From positions 1-64,000 of the forward strand of contig CANPOS010000003.1 in NCBI GenBank assembly GCA_947575745.1: DNA of 64,000 bases, in the 5' to 3' direction. Of this stretch, positions 1 through 11,369 are shown piece after piece. The stretch's first letter is position 1, and each line of letters begins with the position of its first letter. A program made the translations under genes and the position numbers. The notes under the pieces were generated by a model, which was not told the DNA's origin, did no database searches, and was given only the letters and a program-made list of their open reading frames with translations. The stretch comes from an uncultured Clostridium sp. GTDB taxonomy: Bacteria > Bacillota > Clostridia > TANB77 > CAG-508.

Positions 1-182
1 CATTTTTTCTAAAAAGAAAAGACTGTCAACAAATTTTACTTTGTCAACAGTCTGAGGGGAAACAAATGTGTTCATTTGTTTCCCCTTCATACTATAAATT
101 TATGCTTTTATTTACCAAAAGGGACTAGCTCTTATACAAGAACTAGCCCCTTTAGTGTAAAGCTTCTTAGGTTTGCTTTACT

Positions 183-1010
183 TTAGATGCCCTCATAAAA
201 ATATGGGATAGGGATATCCTCTTTGCCACCATACTCTTTCAAAAATTGCTTAGAATACTCAATCCGCCTCATAACCGTTTCGTGGGTTATATCTTCTGCT
301 TCGCCAGTTACAGCATTTTCATTATAAGAGATCTTCTCACAATATCCCCCATACTGTTCTTCAGTAATGCCTCCAGAGAAAAATAAGTCTCTCACTACAT
401 CCCAATAAGAATAATATTCTATTGCTTCCTGGAAGCCCTGCATGCTTTTAATCTCTTCTTGACTGAGTTTCATATGCTCTTTGTCAGAAATGCGTTCCAC
501 AGCGGAGTTATACTGTTTCATGGTTTCGTCTGAGATTTCAGAATTGTCCATCGCCTCCTGCAAAAGCCGTTCAGTTGCTTCGATATATTCCTCATAGATA
601 TCATCAGGAATAGTATTCGAGAGCAAGCTATGAGCACCTTTGATTGCTCCATAGTTATCGTATGTCATTTGCCCATAGATATGTCCCACTAAGTAGTCCG
701 TTTCCTGCTGCCAAATTTCCTCTGGAGAAAGTTCCTGTTCCTCAGGTTCGGTGTCAGGCTTTGCTTCTGGTTCTCCCTCTGGTGTTGTTTCGACCTTTTG
801 CTGTGTTTCAGGCATTTCCATTTCTTGCTGTGGAGTTTTGGCTTCTTCTCCCGAAGTATCAGAAGTTACCTGCTCCTCCTGCCGTATTTCTCTCCTTGCT
901 GGCTCTGTTTCATTTCTAGACATAGATTGAGAACTTACCGAAACCCACAGAGCAAAGATTACAGCTATCAGCATTGCCAGTGCATACAAGCTACTGTCGT
1001 CCCGTCTCAT
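183..1010 (-). CDS. Hypothetical membrane-anchored Glu-rich protein; GC-richer orphan island gene
   Basis: 275 aa ORF with N-terminal TM and acidic linker; followed by hairpin terminator near 122-165; four in-frame CGG codons read as Arg. Confidence 0.7.
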   Translation of the reverse strand: MRRDDSSLYALAMLIAVIFALWVSVSSQSMSRNETEPARREIRQEEQVTSDTSGEEAKTPQQEMEMPETQQKVETTPEGEPEAKPDTEPEEQELSPEEIWQQETDYLVGHIYGQMTYDNYGAIKGAHSLLSNTIPDDIYEEYIEATERLLQEAMDNSEISDETMKQYNSAVERISDKEHMKLSQEEIKSMQGFQEAIEYYSYWDVVRDLFFSGGITEEQYGGYCEKISYNENAVTGEAEDITHETVMRRIEYSKQFLKEYGGKEDIPIPYFYEGI

Positions 1011-1081
1011 ACGAGCACCTCCTATAAAATTTCTCTGAATTTCAGAGTTGTTCGTATTATATCATATTTTTGGCATTATGT

Positions 1082-2950
1082 CTACACTTCTAGAATTATA
1101 GGGAGCACCATTGGGTTCCTTTTATTTTTTTGGAATAAGAAATCTTTTAATGTATCTTTTATTGTTAATTTTATTACTGCCCAGTCTGTTACTTTTTCTT
1201 TCTCAAGTTTTGAAAGCTCACGTCTTAGTATTCTTTTCATATCTTCCATTAGATTTTCAGATTCACGTACATAAACAAATCCTCTTGATATTATTTCTGG
1301 TCCTGTTACTATTTCCCCAGTTGCTCCATTTATTGCTACAACTACTATTATTAAACCATCTTGTGATAAATGTTGTCTATCCTTTAATACAATATTTCCA
1401 ACATCTCCTATTCCAAGTCCATCTACCATTACTTTTCCCGCTGGTACAGAACCTGTTATTTTTGCTTCATTTTGAGTAACTTCTAGTACTCGTCCATTTT
1501 TCATTATAAATATATTTTCATGTGGAATTCCTATTTTTTGTGCTGTTTCTGCATGTGCTATTAATTGTCTATATTCTCCATGTACTGGCATAAAATATTT
1601 TGGTTTTATTAATGATAACATAAGTTTTTGTTCTTCTTGGCAACCATGTCCTGATACGTGAATATCAGCAAGTGAACTATATATTACTTCTGCTCCTATT
1701 TGCATTAAGTCATCTATTACTTTTGATACAAATTTTTCATTTCCTGGTATTGGATTTGCTGAAATTATTACTAAATCGTTTGGTGTTATTTCTACCTTTC
1801 TATGGTCACCTGCTGCCATTCTAGTAAGTGCTGACATAGGTTCTCCTTGACTACCTGTGGTAATAATTGTTAAATTTTCATCTGGATATTTATTTATTAA
1901 ATCTATATCAATTATTGTGTTTTTTGGTATATCCATATAACCAAGTTCACTAGCTGTTTCTATCATTTTTACCATGCTTCTACCACATATTGCAACTTTT
2001 CTATTGTTTTCTACTGAAGCATCAATTATTTGTTGAACTCTATGCACATTAGATGCAAATGTTGCAACTACTATTCTTTTTCTACAATGCATAAACAGTT
2101 CATCAAATACTTCTCCTATACTACTTTCTGATTTTGTAAATCCTTTTCTTTCTGCATTTGTACTGTCTGACATAAGAAGTGTTACACCTTTTCTTCCAAT
2201 TTCTGCTAGTCTCCCAAAATCTATTTTTTGTCCATCTATTGGTGTATAATCTATTTTAAAGTCTCCTGTGTGCATTACAATTCCTGCAGGAGTATATATT
2301 GCAAAACTTACTGCATCTGGTATACTATGTGATGTTCTGATAAATTCTACTCTCATTTTTCCTACATCTATTGTTGTCCCTTGTTCTACTTCGAACATCC
2401 TTGTGCTTCTTAATAGCCCATGTTCATCTAATTTATTTCTAATTAGTCCTATTGTAAATCTTGTTGCATATATTGGTATATTCATTTGTTTTAAAAGATA
2501 TGGTATTCCTCCTATATGGTCTTCATGTCCATGTGTTATGAATAATCCTTTTATTTTATCTTTATTTCTTTCTAAATATGTTGTATCTGCAACGACTAAG
2601 TCTACTCCTAGCATATCTTCTGTTGGAAATGCTAGTCCACAGTCTACTATTATTATTTCGTCTTCATATTCAAATACTGTAATATTTTTTCCTATTTCAA
2701 GTAATCCTCCAAGTGGTATTATCTTTAGAGGAGATTTTTTAAATCTTACTTCTTCTTTTGATTTTACTATCTTTTTTGGTCTTCTTCCAGGTTTTTTAGT
2801 GGTTTTTTTAACTATAACATTTTCATTTGTCTTTATTTCTTGTTTTGATTGCTCCTGCTTTTTATTTTCTTTTTTGGTATTTTCTCTTCTTGTTCTTCTT
2901 GGATTTTTTGGTTTAGAATCTTTCTCTAGATTCTCTTTTGTGTTAGCCAT
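1082..2950 (-). CDS. rnj: Ribonuclease J (metallo-beta-lactamase/beta-CASP)
   Basis: 622 aa intact; GGLLEIGKN, HGHEDHIGG, DFKID, HVSGHG motifs; basic N-terminal extension. Confidence 0.95.
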   Translation of the reverse strand: MANTKENLEKDSKPKNPRRTRRENTKKENKKQEQSKQEIKTNENVIVKKTTKKPGRRPKKIVKSKEEVRFKKSPLKIIPLGGLLEIGKNITVFEYEDEIIIVDCGLAFPTEDMLGVDLVVADTTYLERNKDKIKGLFITHGHEDHIGGIPYLLKQMNIPIYATRFTIGLIRNKLDEHGLLRSTRMFEVEQGTTIDVGKMRVEFIRTSHSIPDAVSFAIYTPAGIVMHTGDFKIDYTPIDGQKIDFGRLAEIGRKGVTLLMSDSTNAERKGFTKSESSIGEVFDELFMHCRKRIVVATFASNVHRVQQIIDASVENNRKVAICGRSMVKMIETASELGYMDIPKNTIIDIDLINKYPDENLTIITTGSQGEPMSALTRMAAGDHRKVEITPNDLVIISANPIPGNEKFVSKVIDDLMQIGAEVIYSSLADIHVSGHGCQEEQKLMLSLIKPKYFMPVHGEYRQLIAHAETAQKIGIPHENIFIMKNGRVLEVTQNEAKITGSVPAGKVMVDGLGIGDVGNIVLKDRQHLSQDGLIIVVVAINGATGEIVTGPEIISRGFVYVRESENLMEDMKRILRRELSKLEKEKVTDWAVIKLTIKDTLKDFLFQKNKRNPMVLPIILEV

Positions 2951-3226
2951 TTTCTTTTTCCTTTCTTCTATTTAAAATATGATTTGGAAAGAATTGTACT
3001 TTTGGCTAGACTACGTCAAAAGACAATTGCTTTTCAAACTTTAAATTGCAATTTTAAATCACGATGCATATTCCTTAGATACATCGTACAAATAAATATT
3101 TAATTTTCCGTTCAACAAATATTTAATCTTTTAAAATCTCATCTTTATCATATATTTATAATATGATATACATTAAGTAAAATTATACAATATCTTCCTT
3201 ACTTTGTCAACTATTTAGAAATACAA

Positions 3227-3255
3227 TTGACATAATTAGTTTTTGGTGATATACT
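3227..3255 (+). promoter_or_regulatory. Sigma-70 type promoter (TTGACA-17-TATACT) upstream of 3341 gene
   Basis: ttgaca at 3227, tatact at 3250, 17 nt spacer. Confidence 0.6.
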
Positions 3256-3340
3256 TTTTAAGAAAAAATTTTGTACCTGTTAGCGCCTTTGCCAAAGGTT
3301 GCTACGACTATCTTCGTTTGTTTTAAGGGAGAAAGGAAAT

Positions 3341-3988
3341 ATGCCAGGTTTACTTATTCATTTTGCTTTTATTGAGGAGCTTTATCGGATAGCTCCCTGT
3401 CTCACTTTAGATAAAATCCGATTTATGTCAGGTAGTTTAATTCCTGACCTAGCCAAAAACAAAAACTTATCACATTATAGAAGGGAGGCATCTTCAAAAG
3501 GATTTTTTGTACCTGAAATGGAGGCTGTAAGAAAAGACTTATTTGTACCTAATGACCCTATAAAGCTTGGAATGTTTTGCCATTTATACCTTGATTACCA
3601 CTTTATCGAGGATTTTCTTATTCCAGAGTTCATTTGGGATACTACCTTAAGGACAGTTACAAATCCTAGAAATGGTAACATATGGTCTCAAAACGATTTT
3701 TTCTCTCAGCAAGAAAAAAACAGCATGTACAGTGCTTATAATGAAATTAATTCTCTTATTTTGCGAGATAAGCTTATTTCTGTAAGCACTATCAGAAGTA
3801 TTCCTAATCACTTACCATCTACTAACATCCCTATGTTTGATAACAGGTGTGATAAGTCATGGAGAGAGCAATTTGAAAAGCATTTGCGTGAAGAAATTCC
3901 TTATACGGGAAATATCTTTGACTATAACCGCTTATGGAGTGCAATTCAAGTCATCGCAGAAAGCTTTTTGAAGGAGTATCTTGAGTAA
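3341..3988 (+). CDS. Hypothetical zinc-dependent phospholipase C/hydrolase-like protein; island gene
   Basis: Start at MPGLLIHFAFIEELYR, RBS aaggag-like; terminator hairpin about 4006-4046; one in-frame CGG read as Arg. Confidence 0.6.
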   Translation: MPGLLIHFAFIEELYRIAPCLTLDKIRFMSGSLIPDLAKNKNLSHYRREASSKGFFVPEMEAVRKDLFVPNDPIKLGMFCHLYLDYHFIEDFLIPEFIWDTTLRTVTNPRNGNIWSQNDFFSQQEKNSMYSAYNEINSLILRDKLISVSTIRSIPNHLPSTNIPMFDNRCDKSWREQFEKHLREEIPYTGNIFDYNRLWSAIQVIAESFLKEYLE

Positions 3989-4110
3989 TCAAATCTAATC
4001 GGCATAAAACAAAAGACTGGTGTTTTCACCAGTCTTTTGTTTTATGCTGTGTTTTCCAATTAGGTTATCACATCTTAGATTTTGCTTATGAGAATAGACA
4101 GATAGAATCT

Positions 4111-4731
4111 TTAAGGAAGTATCAGCCGACGTTCTTCGCCTTCATCAGGCACCTCAATTTTGATGTTCGGATTGTGGATTGGCAGATAGTAAACGGGGCG
4201 CACCGCATCGCAAGGGCTGTTCGCGTTGCCGTACGAGTCATACAAGCCATAGGCGTCCACGTCACCGCTGTCCACAAAGAACACGTTGAAATACGCATTG
4301 CTACTGTAGAAGTTGACACATTTATTTGTTGCAAGCCAGTGAATTAATGTTGCCGTCAATCCCAGCCTTTTTCTATATTTCTTCCAGTCATTAAGTGTAA
4401 TGTGGCACGCTGAAATACCTTGCGGTAAATCGAACAGTATACTGCATGTATAATGCAGTACCATAGGTCCTCGCCGTGCTCCGATTTCTCCTTCCAGTGT
4501 GAGATATACTGGCATTGCTTCACCAATGATTTTAAGCATGCCATTTTCCATTTTTCCAGTGGAAATGCAATGGCATTGGCTTATACCTTCGGTAGAAAGC
4601 TTCTGTTCGCCATATACTCCCGTTTCTTCCTGCGAAAGGGTTATCTCCCGTTCTTGGACTGGCAAGATTAGCTTACTTGCTTTGCCAAGTAAGCCTTTAT
4701 TCCACGCTTCGTTGATATATAATACTGACAT
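4111..4731 (-). CDS. Hypothetical protein with VRPVYYLP C-terminal segment; island gene
   Basis: 206 aa ORF with RBS; GC-richer; two in-frame CGG read as Arg. Confidence 0.55.
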   Translation of the reverse strand: MSVLYINEAWNKGLLGKASKLILPVQEREITLSQEETGVYGEQKLSTEGISQCHCISTGKMENGMLKIIGEAMPVYLTLEGEIGARRGPMVLHYTCSILFDLPQGISACHITLNDWKKYRKRLGLTATLIHWLATNKCVNFYSSNAYFNVFFVDSGDVDAYGLYDSYGNANSPCDAVRPVYYLPIHNPNIKIEVPDEGEERRLILP

Positions 4732-4899
4732 GGTTTACTCTCCTTTTTGTTTTGTGGTTTATACTTGTCCTTGCTACCCTCCTCCAATTCTATTTTGTTA
4801 TTTTCTTGCAAAACCTCCTTTTCTTATCCTAGAATAACTTTAGAATAACTGCTACTATAGGTAGAAACTTATTATATCATTTTTTATGTAAATTTGCAA

Positions 4900-5961
4900 T
4901 TATTTTATCATTTCTATTATTTCTTTTTTTAGTACCTCTACAATTTCGCTTTGTGGTACTTTTTTTATTATTTCTCCTTTTTTAAATAAAAGCCCTTCTT
5001 CTATTCCTCCTGCAATCCCTATATCTGCTTCTCTTGCTTCCCCTGGTCCATTTACTGCACAGCCCATTACTGCAACTTTTATATCTGCTTCTATTGTTTG
5101 CAAAAAGTTTTCTACTTCTTTTGCAATAGGTATTAAGTCTATTTGTGTTCTACCACAAGTAGGACAAGATATAAATGTTGGAGATTTTTTATATAGTCGA
5201 CAGTCTTTTAATATTTCTTTTGCAACTTTTACTTCTTCTACTGGGTCATCTGAAAGTGATACTCTTAAGGTATTTCCTATACCTTCTCTTAACAATACTC
5301 CTAGTCCTATACTTGATTTTATTGTTCCTGAAAATGCTGTTCCTGCTTCTGTAATTCCTATATGTAATGGATAATCAAAGCTTTCGCTTGCTTTTTCATA
5401 TGCTTTTATACATAAGTCTAAGTCTGATGCTTTGAGAGATATAGCTATATCATAGAATTCTAATTCTTCTAAAATCTTTATATGTTTTAATGCACTTTCA
5501 ACCATCGCTTCTGCAGTTGGTCTCCCTCCATATTTTTCTAATAGTTCTTTCTCAAGTGATCCTGCATTTACTCCTATTCTTATTGGGATATTTTTTTCTT
5601 TGCAAGCATTTACTACTTTCTCTACTCTATCTCTTCCTCCTATATTTCCTGGGTTTATTCTTAATTTATCTACTCCACTTTCTATGGCTTTGAGTGCTAT
5701 TTTATAGTCGAAGTGTATATCTGCAACTATTGGTATATGTATTCTTTTCTTTATTTCTTTTATTGCCTCTGCATCTTTTAAATCTAGACACGCAACCCTT
5801 ATTATTTCACAGCCTACTTTTTCTAGTTCTAGTATTTGTTTTACTGTTGCTTCTATATCTTTTGTTTTAGTGTTTGTCATCGACTGTATAACAACATTGT
5901 TATCTCCACCAATTGTCACATTCCCTACACTTATTTTTCTTGTCTCTTTTCTATTTATCAT
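4900..5961 (-). CDS. ispG: 4-hydroxy-3-methylbut-2-enyl-diphosphate synthase
   Basis: 353 aa; [36 protein letters not shown]. Confidence 0.97.
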   Translation of the reverse strand: MINRKETRKISVGNVTIGGDNNVVIQSMTNTKTKDIEATVKQILELEKVGCEIIRVACLDLKDAEAIKEIKKRIHIPIVADIHFDYKIALKAIESGVDKLRINPGNIGGRDRVEKVVNACKEKNIPIRIGVNAGSLEKELLEKYGGRPTAEAMVESALKHIKILEELEFYDIAISLKASDLDLCIKAYEKASESFDYPLHIGITEAGTAFSGTIKSSIGLGVLLREGIGNTLRVSLSDDPVEEVKVAKEILKDCRLYKKSPTFISCPTCGRTQIDLIPIAKEVENFLQTIEADIKVAVMGCAVNGPGEAREADIGIAGGIEEGLLFKKGEIIKKVPQSEIVEVLKKEIIEMIK

Positions 5962-5982
5962 TTTTTACCTCCAATATTAGTT

Positions 5983-6114
5983 GCATAAGATATAATTAAA
6001 TTTATGCAGTTTCACGTAGCATGGAAGCGAGTCTAGAAACTGTTAGAGCTTGCTCTATACAGTTTCTACGAGACGACCAACAAGAAACAAATAAATTTAA
6101 TTATATCTTATGAA
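5983..6114. repeat. Large intergenic foldback (22-bp perfect outer arms)
   Basis: cataagatataattaaatttat ... ataaatttaattatatcttatg. Confidence 0.8.
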
Positions 6115-6136
6115 AACTAAATTTTAATTTTAATTA

Positions 6137-6275
6137 AGTTTCGTAAAGGGGATTAATTAATAATTTTTCGATAGACGTTGGGGGACCTTTTTAGAAAATG
6201 TATGAACGAAGTGAATTACATTTTCTTAAATGGGGACGCAAGAAAAATTATTAATAATCACCATTTACGAAACTT
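6137..6275. repeat. Large intergenic foldback with internal gatagacgttgggg core
   Basis: aagtttcgtaaaggggattaattaataatttttc ... gaaaaattattaataatcaccatttacgaaactt. Confidence 0.8.
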
Positions 6276-6281
6276 TTTAAT

Positions 6282-8895
6282 TTAACTAGCACTTTCCTTT
6301 AGTTTTACAAGAATATTCATTGCATCAATAGGTGTAAGTTCATTTACATTGATTTTATCTAGCTCATGTGCTATTTCAGCAATCTTATAGTTATACATAT
6401 CTAGTTGCCCTGCTCCTTGCTTTTCTGCTTTTTCCATGTTCTTTTCTCCAAGCATGCTTTTTCTTTCTAGGCTTTTTAGTATTTCTCTTGCATTTTTTAG
6501 CACTTCTTTTGGAACTCCTGCAAGTCTTGCAACATGTATTCCATAGCTTTCGTCTGTTCCGCCTTTTACAATTTTTCTTAAGAAAATTATGTCTTCTCCT
6601 TTTTCTTTTACTGCTATTGAATAATTTTTTACTCCTTCTATTCTTTCTTCTAGTTTTGTTAATTCATGATAGTGTGTTGCAAATAATGTTTTTGCTCCAC
6701 ATTTTTCTTTATCTGCCATAAATGTTGCAACTGCCCATGCAATAGATAGTCCGTCATATGTTGATGTTCCTCTACCTATTTCGTCTAGTATTACTAAACT
6801 ATTTTGGGTTGCTTCTTTTAATATATTTGCAACTTCCATCATTTCTACCATAAATGTGCTTTGTCCCATACTTAAGTCATCTGATGCTCCTACTCTTGTA
6901 AATATCTTGTCTACAACTCCGATTTTAGCGCTTCTTGCTGGTACGAAACTTCCGTATCTGTGCCATTAGTGTGATTAATGCCACTTGTCGCATATATGTT
7001 GATTTTCCGGCCATATTTGGTCCTGTAATTATTCCGAAGTCTATCACTATCTTTGTTCATATATGTGTCATTTGGTACAAAACTTCCTGATGTTATCATT
7101 TTTTCAATTACGGGATGTCTTCCTTCTTCTATATTTATTTCTCCGCTATTATCTACTACTGGCATTACATAGTTTAAGTCTTCTGCAACTTGTGCAAATG
7201 AGCAAAACACATCTAATGTTGAAATTACTTCTGCTGTTCTTTGTATTCTTGGTATTTCTTTAGATATTTTTTCTCTTATCTCTAGGAATAGCTTATATTC
7301 TAAGTCTACTAATTTTCCCTCTGAACCAAGTATTACATCTTCTAAGTTTTTTAATTCTTCTGTTATATATCTTTCTCCATTTGTTAGGGTTTGTTTCCTT
7401 ACATATCTTTCTGGAACTAAACTTATATTTGATTTTGTAACTTCTATATAATACCCAAATACTTTGTTAAATCCTACTTTTAAGTTTTTTATTCCTGTTT
7501 CTTCTTTTTCTTTTGTTTCTAGCTCTACAAGCCATACTTTTCCATTTGTTGACGCTTCTTTTAGTTTGTCTACTTCTTCATTATATCCATTTTTTATAAT
7601 ATTTCCTTCTGTTATAGTTATTCCTGGTTCTTCTATTATCGCTTTTTCTATTAATTCATATATATCTTTTAATTCGTCTAAGTCTTGGTAAATTCCTTTT
7701 AACATTGAGGTTTTTGCATTTGATAAAATTTCTTTTAGTTCTGGAAGTTTTGCAACTGATGATTTTAATGATAACATATCTCTTGCATTTGCATTTCCAT
7801 AGGCGATTTTCCCTGCTATTCTTTCTATATCAAATATCTTCTTTAGACTGTCTATTACGTCCCCTCTAAGCATCATATTTGATTTCAATTCTTTTACTGC
7901 ATCTAGTCTTCCGATTTATTTCGTTTATATCTATAAGTGGATCACTTATCCACCTTCTAAGCATCCTTCCACCCATTGATGTTGATGTTTTATCTAATAC
8001 CCAAAGTAAAGTTCCTCTTTTACTTTTGTCTTTCATTCTTTCTGTTAGTTCTAGGTTTCTTCTTGCACTTATATCTAATGCCATATATTTTGTTATATTA
8101 TATATTTTTATGACATTTAAGTGCTCCATTTCTACTTTTTGTGTTTGCATTATATATTCAAGTAATCCGATTTGATGCTGCAAGTGCAAATTCTTTGTCT
8201 GTAAGTTCTTTTATTTCTTCTCCTTTGTCGTCTGTAATTTTATATCTTTCTTTTAGTTTTTCTATATCAAATTTGAATTTTGTATCTTCTACATTTGATA
8301 TATAGCAGTCTATTCTTTCTTTTATTTTTCCTATTTCTTCTGATGAAGAATACATCATTTCATTTACTACTATTTCTGCTGGATAATATCTTGCAATTTC
8401 GTCTAGTAATTTTGCAAAATTATTTGTTTCTTTTATTTGTGATGATAAAAAGTCTCCTGTTGATATATCACACACAGCTATTCCAAAAAATATCCCTTGT
8501 TTATATATTGACATTATATAGTTATTTTTCTTTTCTTCTAGCAAATTATCTTCTACTAATGTTCCTGGTGTTACAACTCTTATTACGTCTCTTTTTACTA
8601 TGCCCTTTGTCGCTTTTGGATCTTCTAATTGTTCACATATCGCTACTTTATATCCTTTTTCTATAAGTTTTGCTATATATATATTTGCTGCATGGTATGG
8701 TACTCCACACATAGGTGCTCTTTCTTCTTGTCCACAGTCTCTTCCTGTCAAAGTTATTTCAAGTTCTCTTGATGCTGTTTGAGCATCATCAAAAAACATT
8801 TCATAGAAATCTCCTAGTCTATAAAATAGTATGCAGTCTTTGTATTGTTCTTTTGTATCTAAATAATGTTGCATCATGGGTGAGAATTCTGCCAT
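6282..8895 (-). CDS. mutS: DNA mismatch repair protein MutS, requires four CGGA +1 recoding events
   Basis: Four ORFs joined at CGG positions 8167-8169, 7911-7913, 7034-7036, 6952-6954, giving [47 protein letters not shown]. Confidence 0.95.
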
Positions 8896-8946
8896 TTTAT
8901 TATCTCCTTTCGTTAACAAATAATTGGATTTTAATGCAATTATTTG

Positions 8947-10328
8947 CTAACTTTGCTCTTTAATTTTTCCTTTTAAGTACCACAAACAATCTTGTTTTAT
9001 TTTTACATCTACAATCTTGTTTATTAGTTCTTCTTTTCCTTCAAATATTACTACTTTATTTGTTTCTGTTCTTCCGAGTTAACAGTTCTTTATTTGTTTT
9101 GCTTTTTCCTTCAACTAATACTTTTTGTATAGTCCCTAAGTATTTACTATTATTTTCTTCTACTTGGCTTTCTACTAATTCTTTTAGTCTATCAAATCTT
9201 TTATGCTTTATTTCTTCTGGAATTTGTTTTTCCATTGTATCTGCTGGTGTTCCGCTTTCTATTTGAGTATATAAACATAAAAACTTGTTCATATTTCATT
9301 TTTCTAACTACATCTAAAGTATCTTCAAAGTCTTCTTCTGTTTCTCCTGGAAACCCTACTATAATATCTGTTGAGAACACAACATTTGGTATTTCTTCTT
9401 TTATTTTTTTTGCTAAGTTTAAATACTGTTCTTTTGTATATTTTCTATTCATTCTTTTTAGTACATTTGTACTTCCTGATTGAAGTGGTAAATGTAATAT
9501 TTTACATACTTTATCAGAAGTTTTTATTGCTTCTATCACATCGTCTGTAAAGTCTTTTGGATGTGGCGATATAAATCTTATCAACTCTATTCCTTCTATT
9601 TTGTTTACATCTTTTAGAAGATTTGAGAACTTATATCCATTTCCACCATCATATGAGTTGACATTTTGCCCTAAAAGTGTTATTTCTTTATATCCTTCTT
9701 GTGCTAAGCTTTTTATTTCTCCTATTATATCTTCTGGTTTTCTGCTTCTTTCTCTTCCTCTTACATAAGGAACTATGCAATATGTACAAAAATTATTGCA
9801 ACCATACATTATAGTTACCGATGCTTTTACTTTATTTTCTCTTTTTATTGGTATATTTTCATAGATTTCTCCGTCTATATCTATTATGTCTGTTATCTTT
9901 TTTTTGTCTAATATTATCTTATATAAGTCTTCTGGGAATTTGTTTAGAGTATGTGTTCCAAACATAATATCAAAATATGGATAACTTGTTTTTAATTTTT
10001 CTTGTATATGTTTTTCTTGCATCATACAACCACCGATAGCAATAATTGCTCCAGTGTCTTTTTTATATTTTTTTAATTCTCCTAGTTTTCCAAATAGCTT
10101 GTCTTCTGCATTTTCTCTAACGCAACATGTATTAAATACTATTAAATCTGATTTTTGGGCTTCTTCACACTTCTCATAACCCATTTCTTCTATCATACCA
10201 CATAATTTTTCTGAGTCGTTTTCATTAAGCATGCATCCCATTGTTAGTATATTATATTTTAGTTTCTTTCCCTTATTTATTTCTTTTACTTTGTTTATAT
10301 ATTCATCTTCAAATTCTAATATTTTCAT
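8947..10328 (-). CDS. miaB: tRNA-2-methylthio-N6-dimethylallyladenosine synthase, two CGGA recoding events
   Basis: Joined at 9252-9254 (YSNRK-G-TPAD) and 9074-9076 (LLT-G-RTETNKVV); radical SAM CNNFCTYC. Confidence 0.94.
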
Positions 10329-10420
10329 TTACTCAAGCATTACCTTTCTAGTTTCTCTTAAAGTAAAATTATTCTATCATAATTCGAGCTTTTTTTCAAT
10401 AAATATATTTTAATGTTACA

Positions 10421-10506
10421 AAAAACTCAAGAATATAATAAAAATAATTTTTTGATAGACGTTGTGGGGACGCAAAAAAATTATTTTTATTATATCCTTG
10501 AGTTTC
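10421..10506. repeat. Intergenic foldback with gatagacgttgtggggacgc core
   Basis: aaaaactcaagaatataataaaaataattttttg ... caaaaaaattatttttattatatccttgagttt. Confidence 0.75.
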
Positions 10507-10529
10507 TAAAAATATTTTGATTTTAACCT

Positions 10530-10814
10530 CTATCTTTCTTCTAATAGCTTCATCTGTATCTGTTTTGTTTTAAGTCCATTCCTTTTCATTTCTTCTATCT
10601 TTTTTTGTAATGTTATTTGTGTTTCTAAAAATATCTTTATATTGTTTATCATAAGTAAATAAATACATTTTATATTCTCTGAATATAGATATTTAATAGT
10701 ATCTTCTACAAATTCTTCATTTTCCTTTATAAAACCTATTATTCCTTTATTATATCTATCTTCTATTTTGCGTATTTGTTCTTCTGTAAATCCATATTTC
10801 TTTAAATACTCCAT
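10530..10814 (-). CDS. Hypothetical protein (94 aa), third gene of HTH operon
   Basis: ORF directly downstream of 10823 gene, same strand. Confidence 0.6.
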   Translation of the reverse strand: MEYLKKYGFTEEQIRKIEDRYNKGIIGFIKENEEFVEDTIKYLYSENIKCIYLLMINNIKIFLETQITLQKKIEEMKRNGLKTKQIQMKLLEER

Positions 10815-10822
10815 CTTCTATT

Positions 10823-11369
10823 TTACCTTTCTTCGTCATCTGCCACAAATTGGTATCCACCATCTGCTCTTACTGTAACTAATTTATTTTGAAGCATTTT
10901 TTGTCTAATTCTTTCCATAATTGCATATATTTCTTCTTCATCGATTATTACTATTTGGGCAACTTTTTTGGGCAAATTATCCGCTTCTCCGTTCTTCTAC
11001 AAGCCTTACCATACACTGCATAACTTGTGTTTCTATTTCGCTAAATTTTGCTTTTTTATAATCAATACTACTTGCTAGTCCTTCATCTTCAAATGTTTGA
11101 ACATTATCTGCTACTGGAATATCTATTTGTCCAATATAATTGTCTACATTTCCATAATTAGTTAATGAATTTATGTCTCTTTTTTCTATTGCTGAATATA
11201 GATACCTTATTGTTTTATTAATCATCGCCGCTCTTAAGCTCTCTATATCATGTGATAAATTATAAGTTAAATTTCCACATTTTGTTAGTATAATTTCTAA
11301 TGCCATACTTTGAAGTTCTGCACAATCATTATATGCTGTTATTCGTGCAAATCTACTTGCTATTCTCAT
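10823..11369 (-). CDS. Hypothetical DNA-binding-like protein, one CGGA recoding event
   Basis: ORF 10977..11369 joined at 10989-10991: RLVEE-G-EADNLPKKVAQIVIIDEEEIYAIMERIRQK...; ATGA overlap with upstream gene. Confidence 0.7.

Noticed and set aside
3000-3130. Possible riboswitch upstream of rnj
   Set aside because: AT-rich partial repeats without a recognisable riboswitch core; not supported by sequence alone.
4122-4544. Alternative ORFs 4122..4334 and 4356..4544 within the 4111..4731 gene (could suggest CGGC recoding there)
   Set aside because: The single 206 aa frame is continuous and coherent; alternative frames look like shadow frames.
644-8782. Opposite-strand ORFs such as 644..919, 1111..1479, 2268..2975, 5490..5693, 8280..8666
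   Set aside because: Leu/Phe/Ser-rich shadow ORFs antisense to well-supported genes; no RBS or family similarity.
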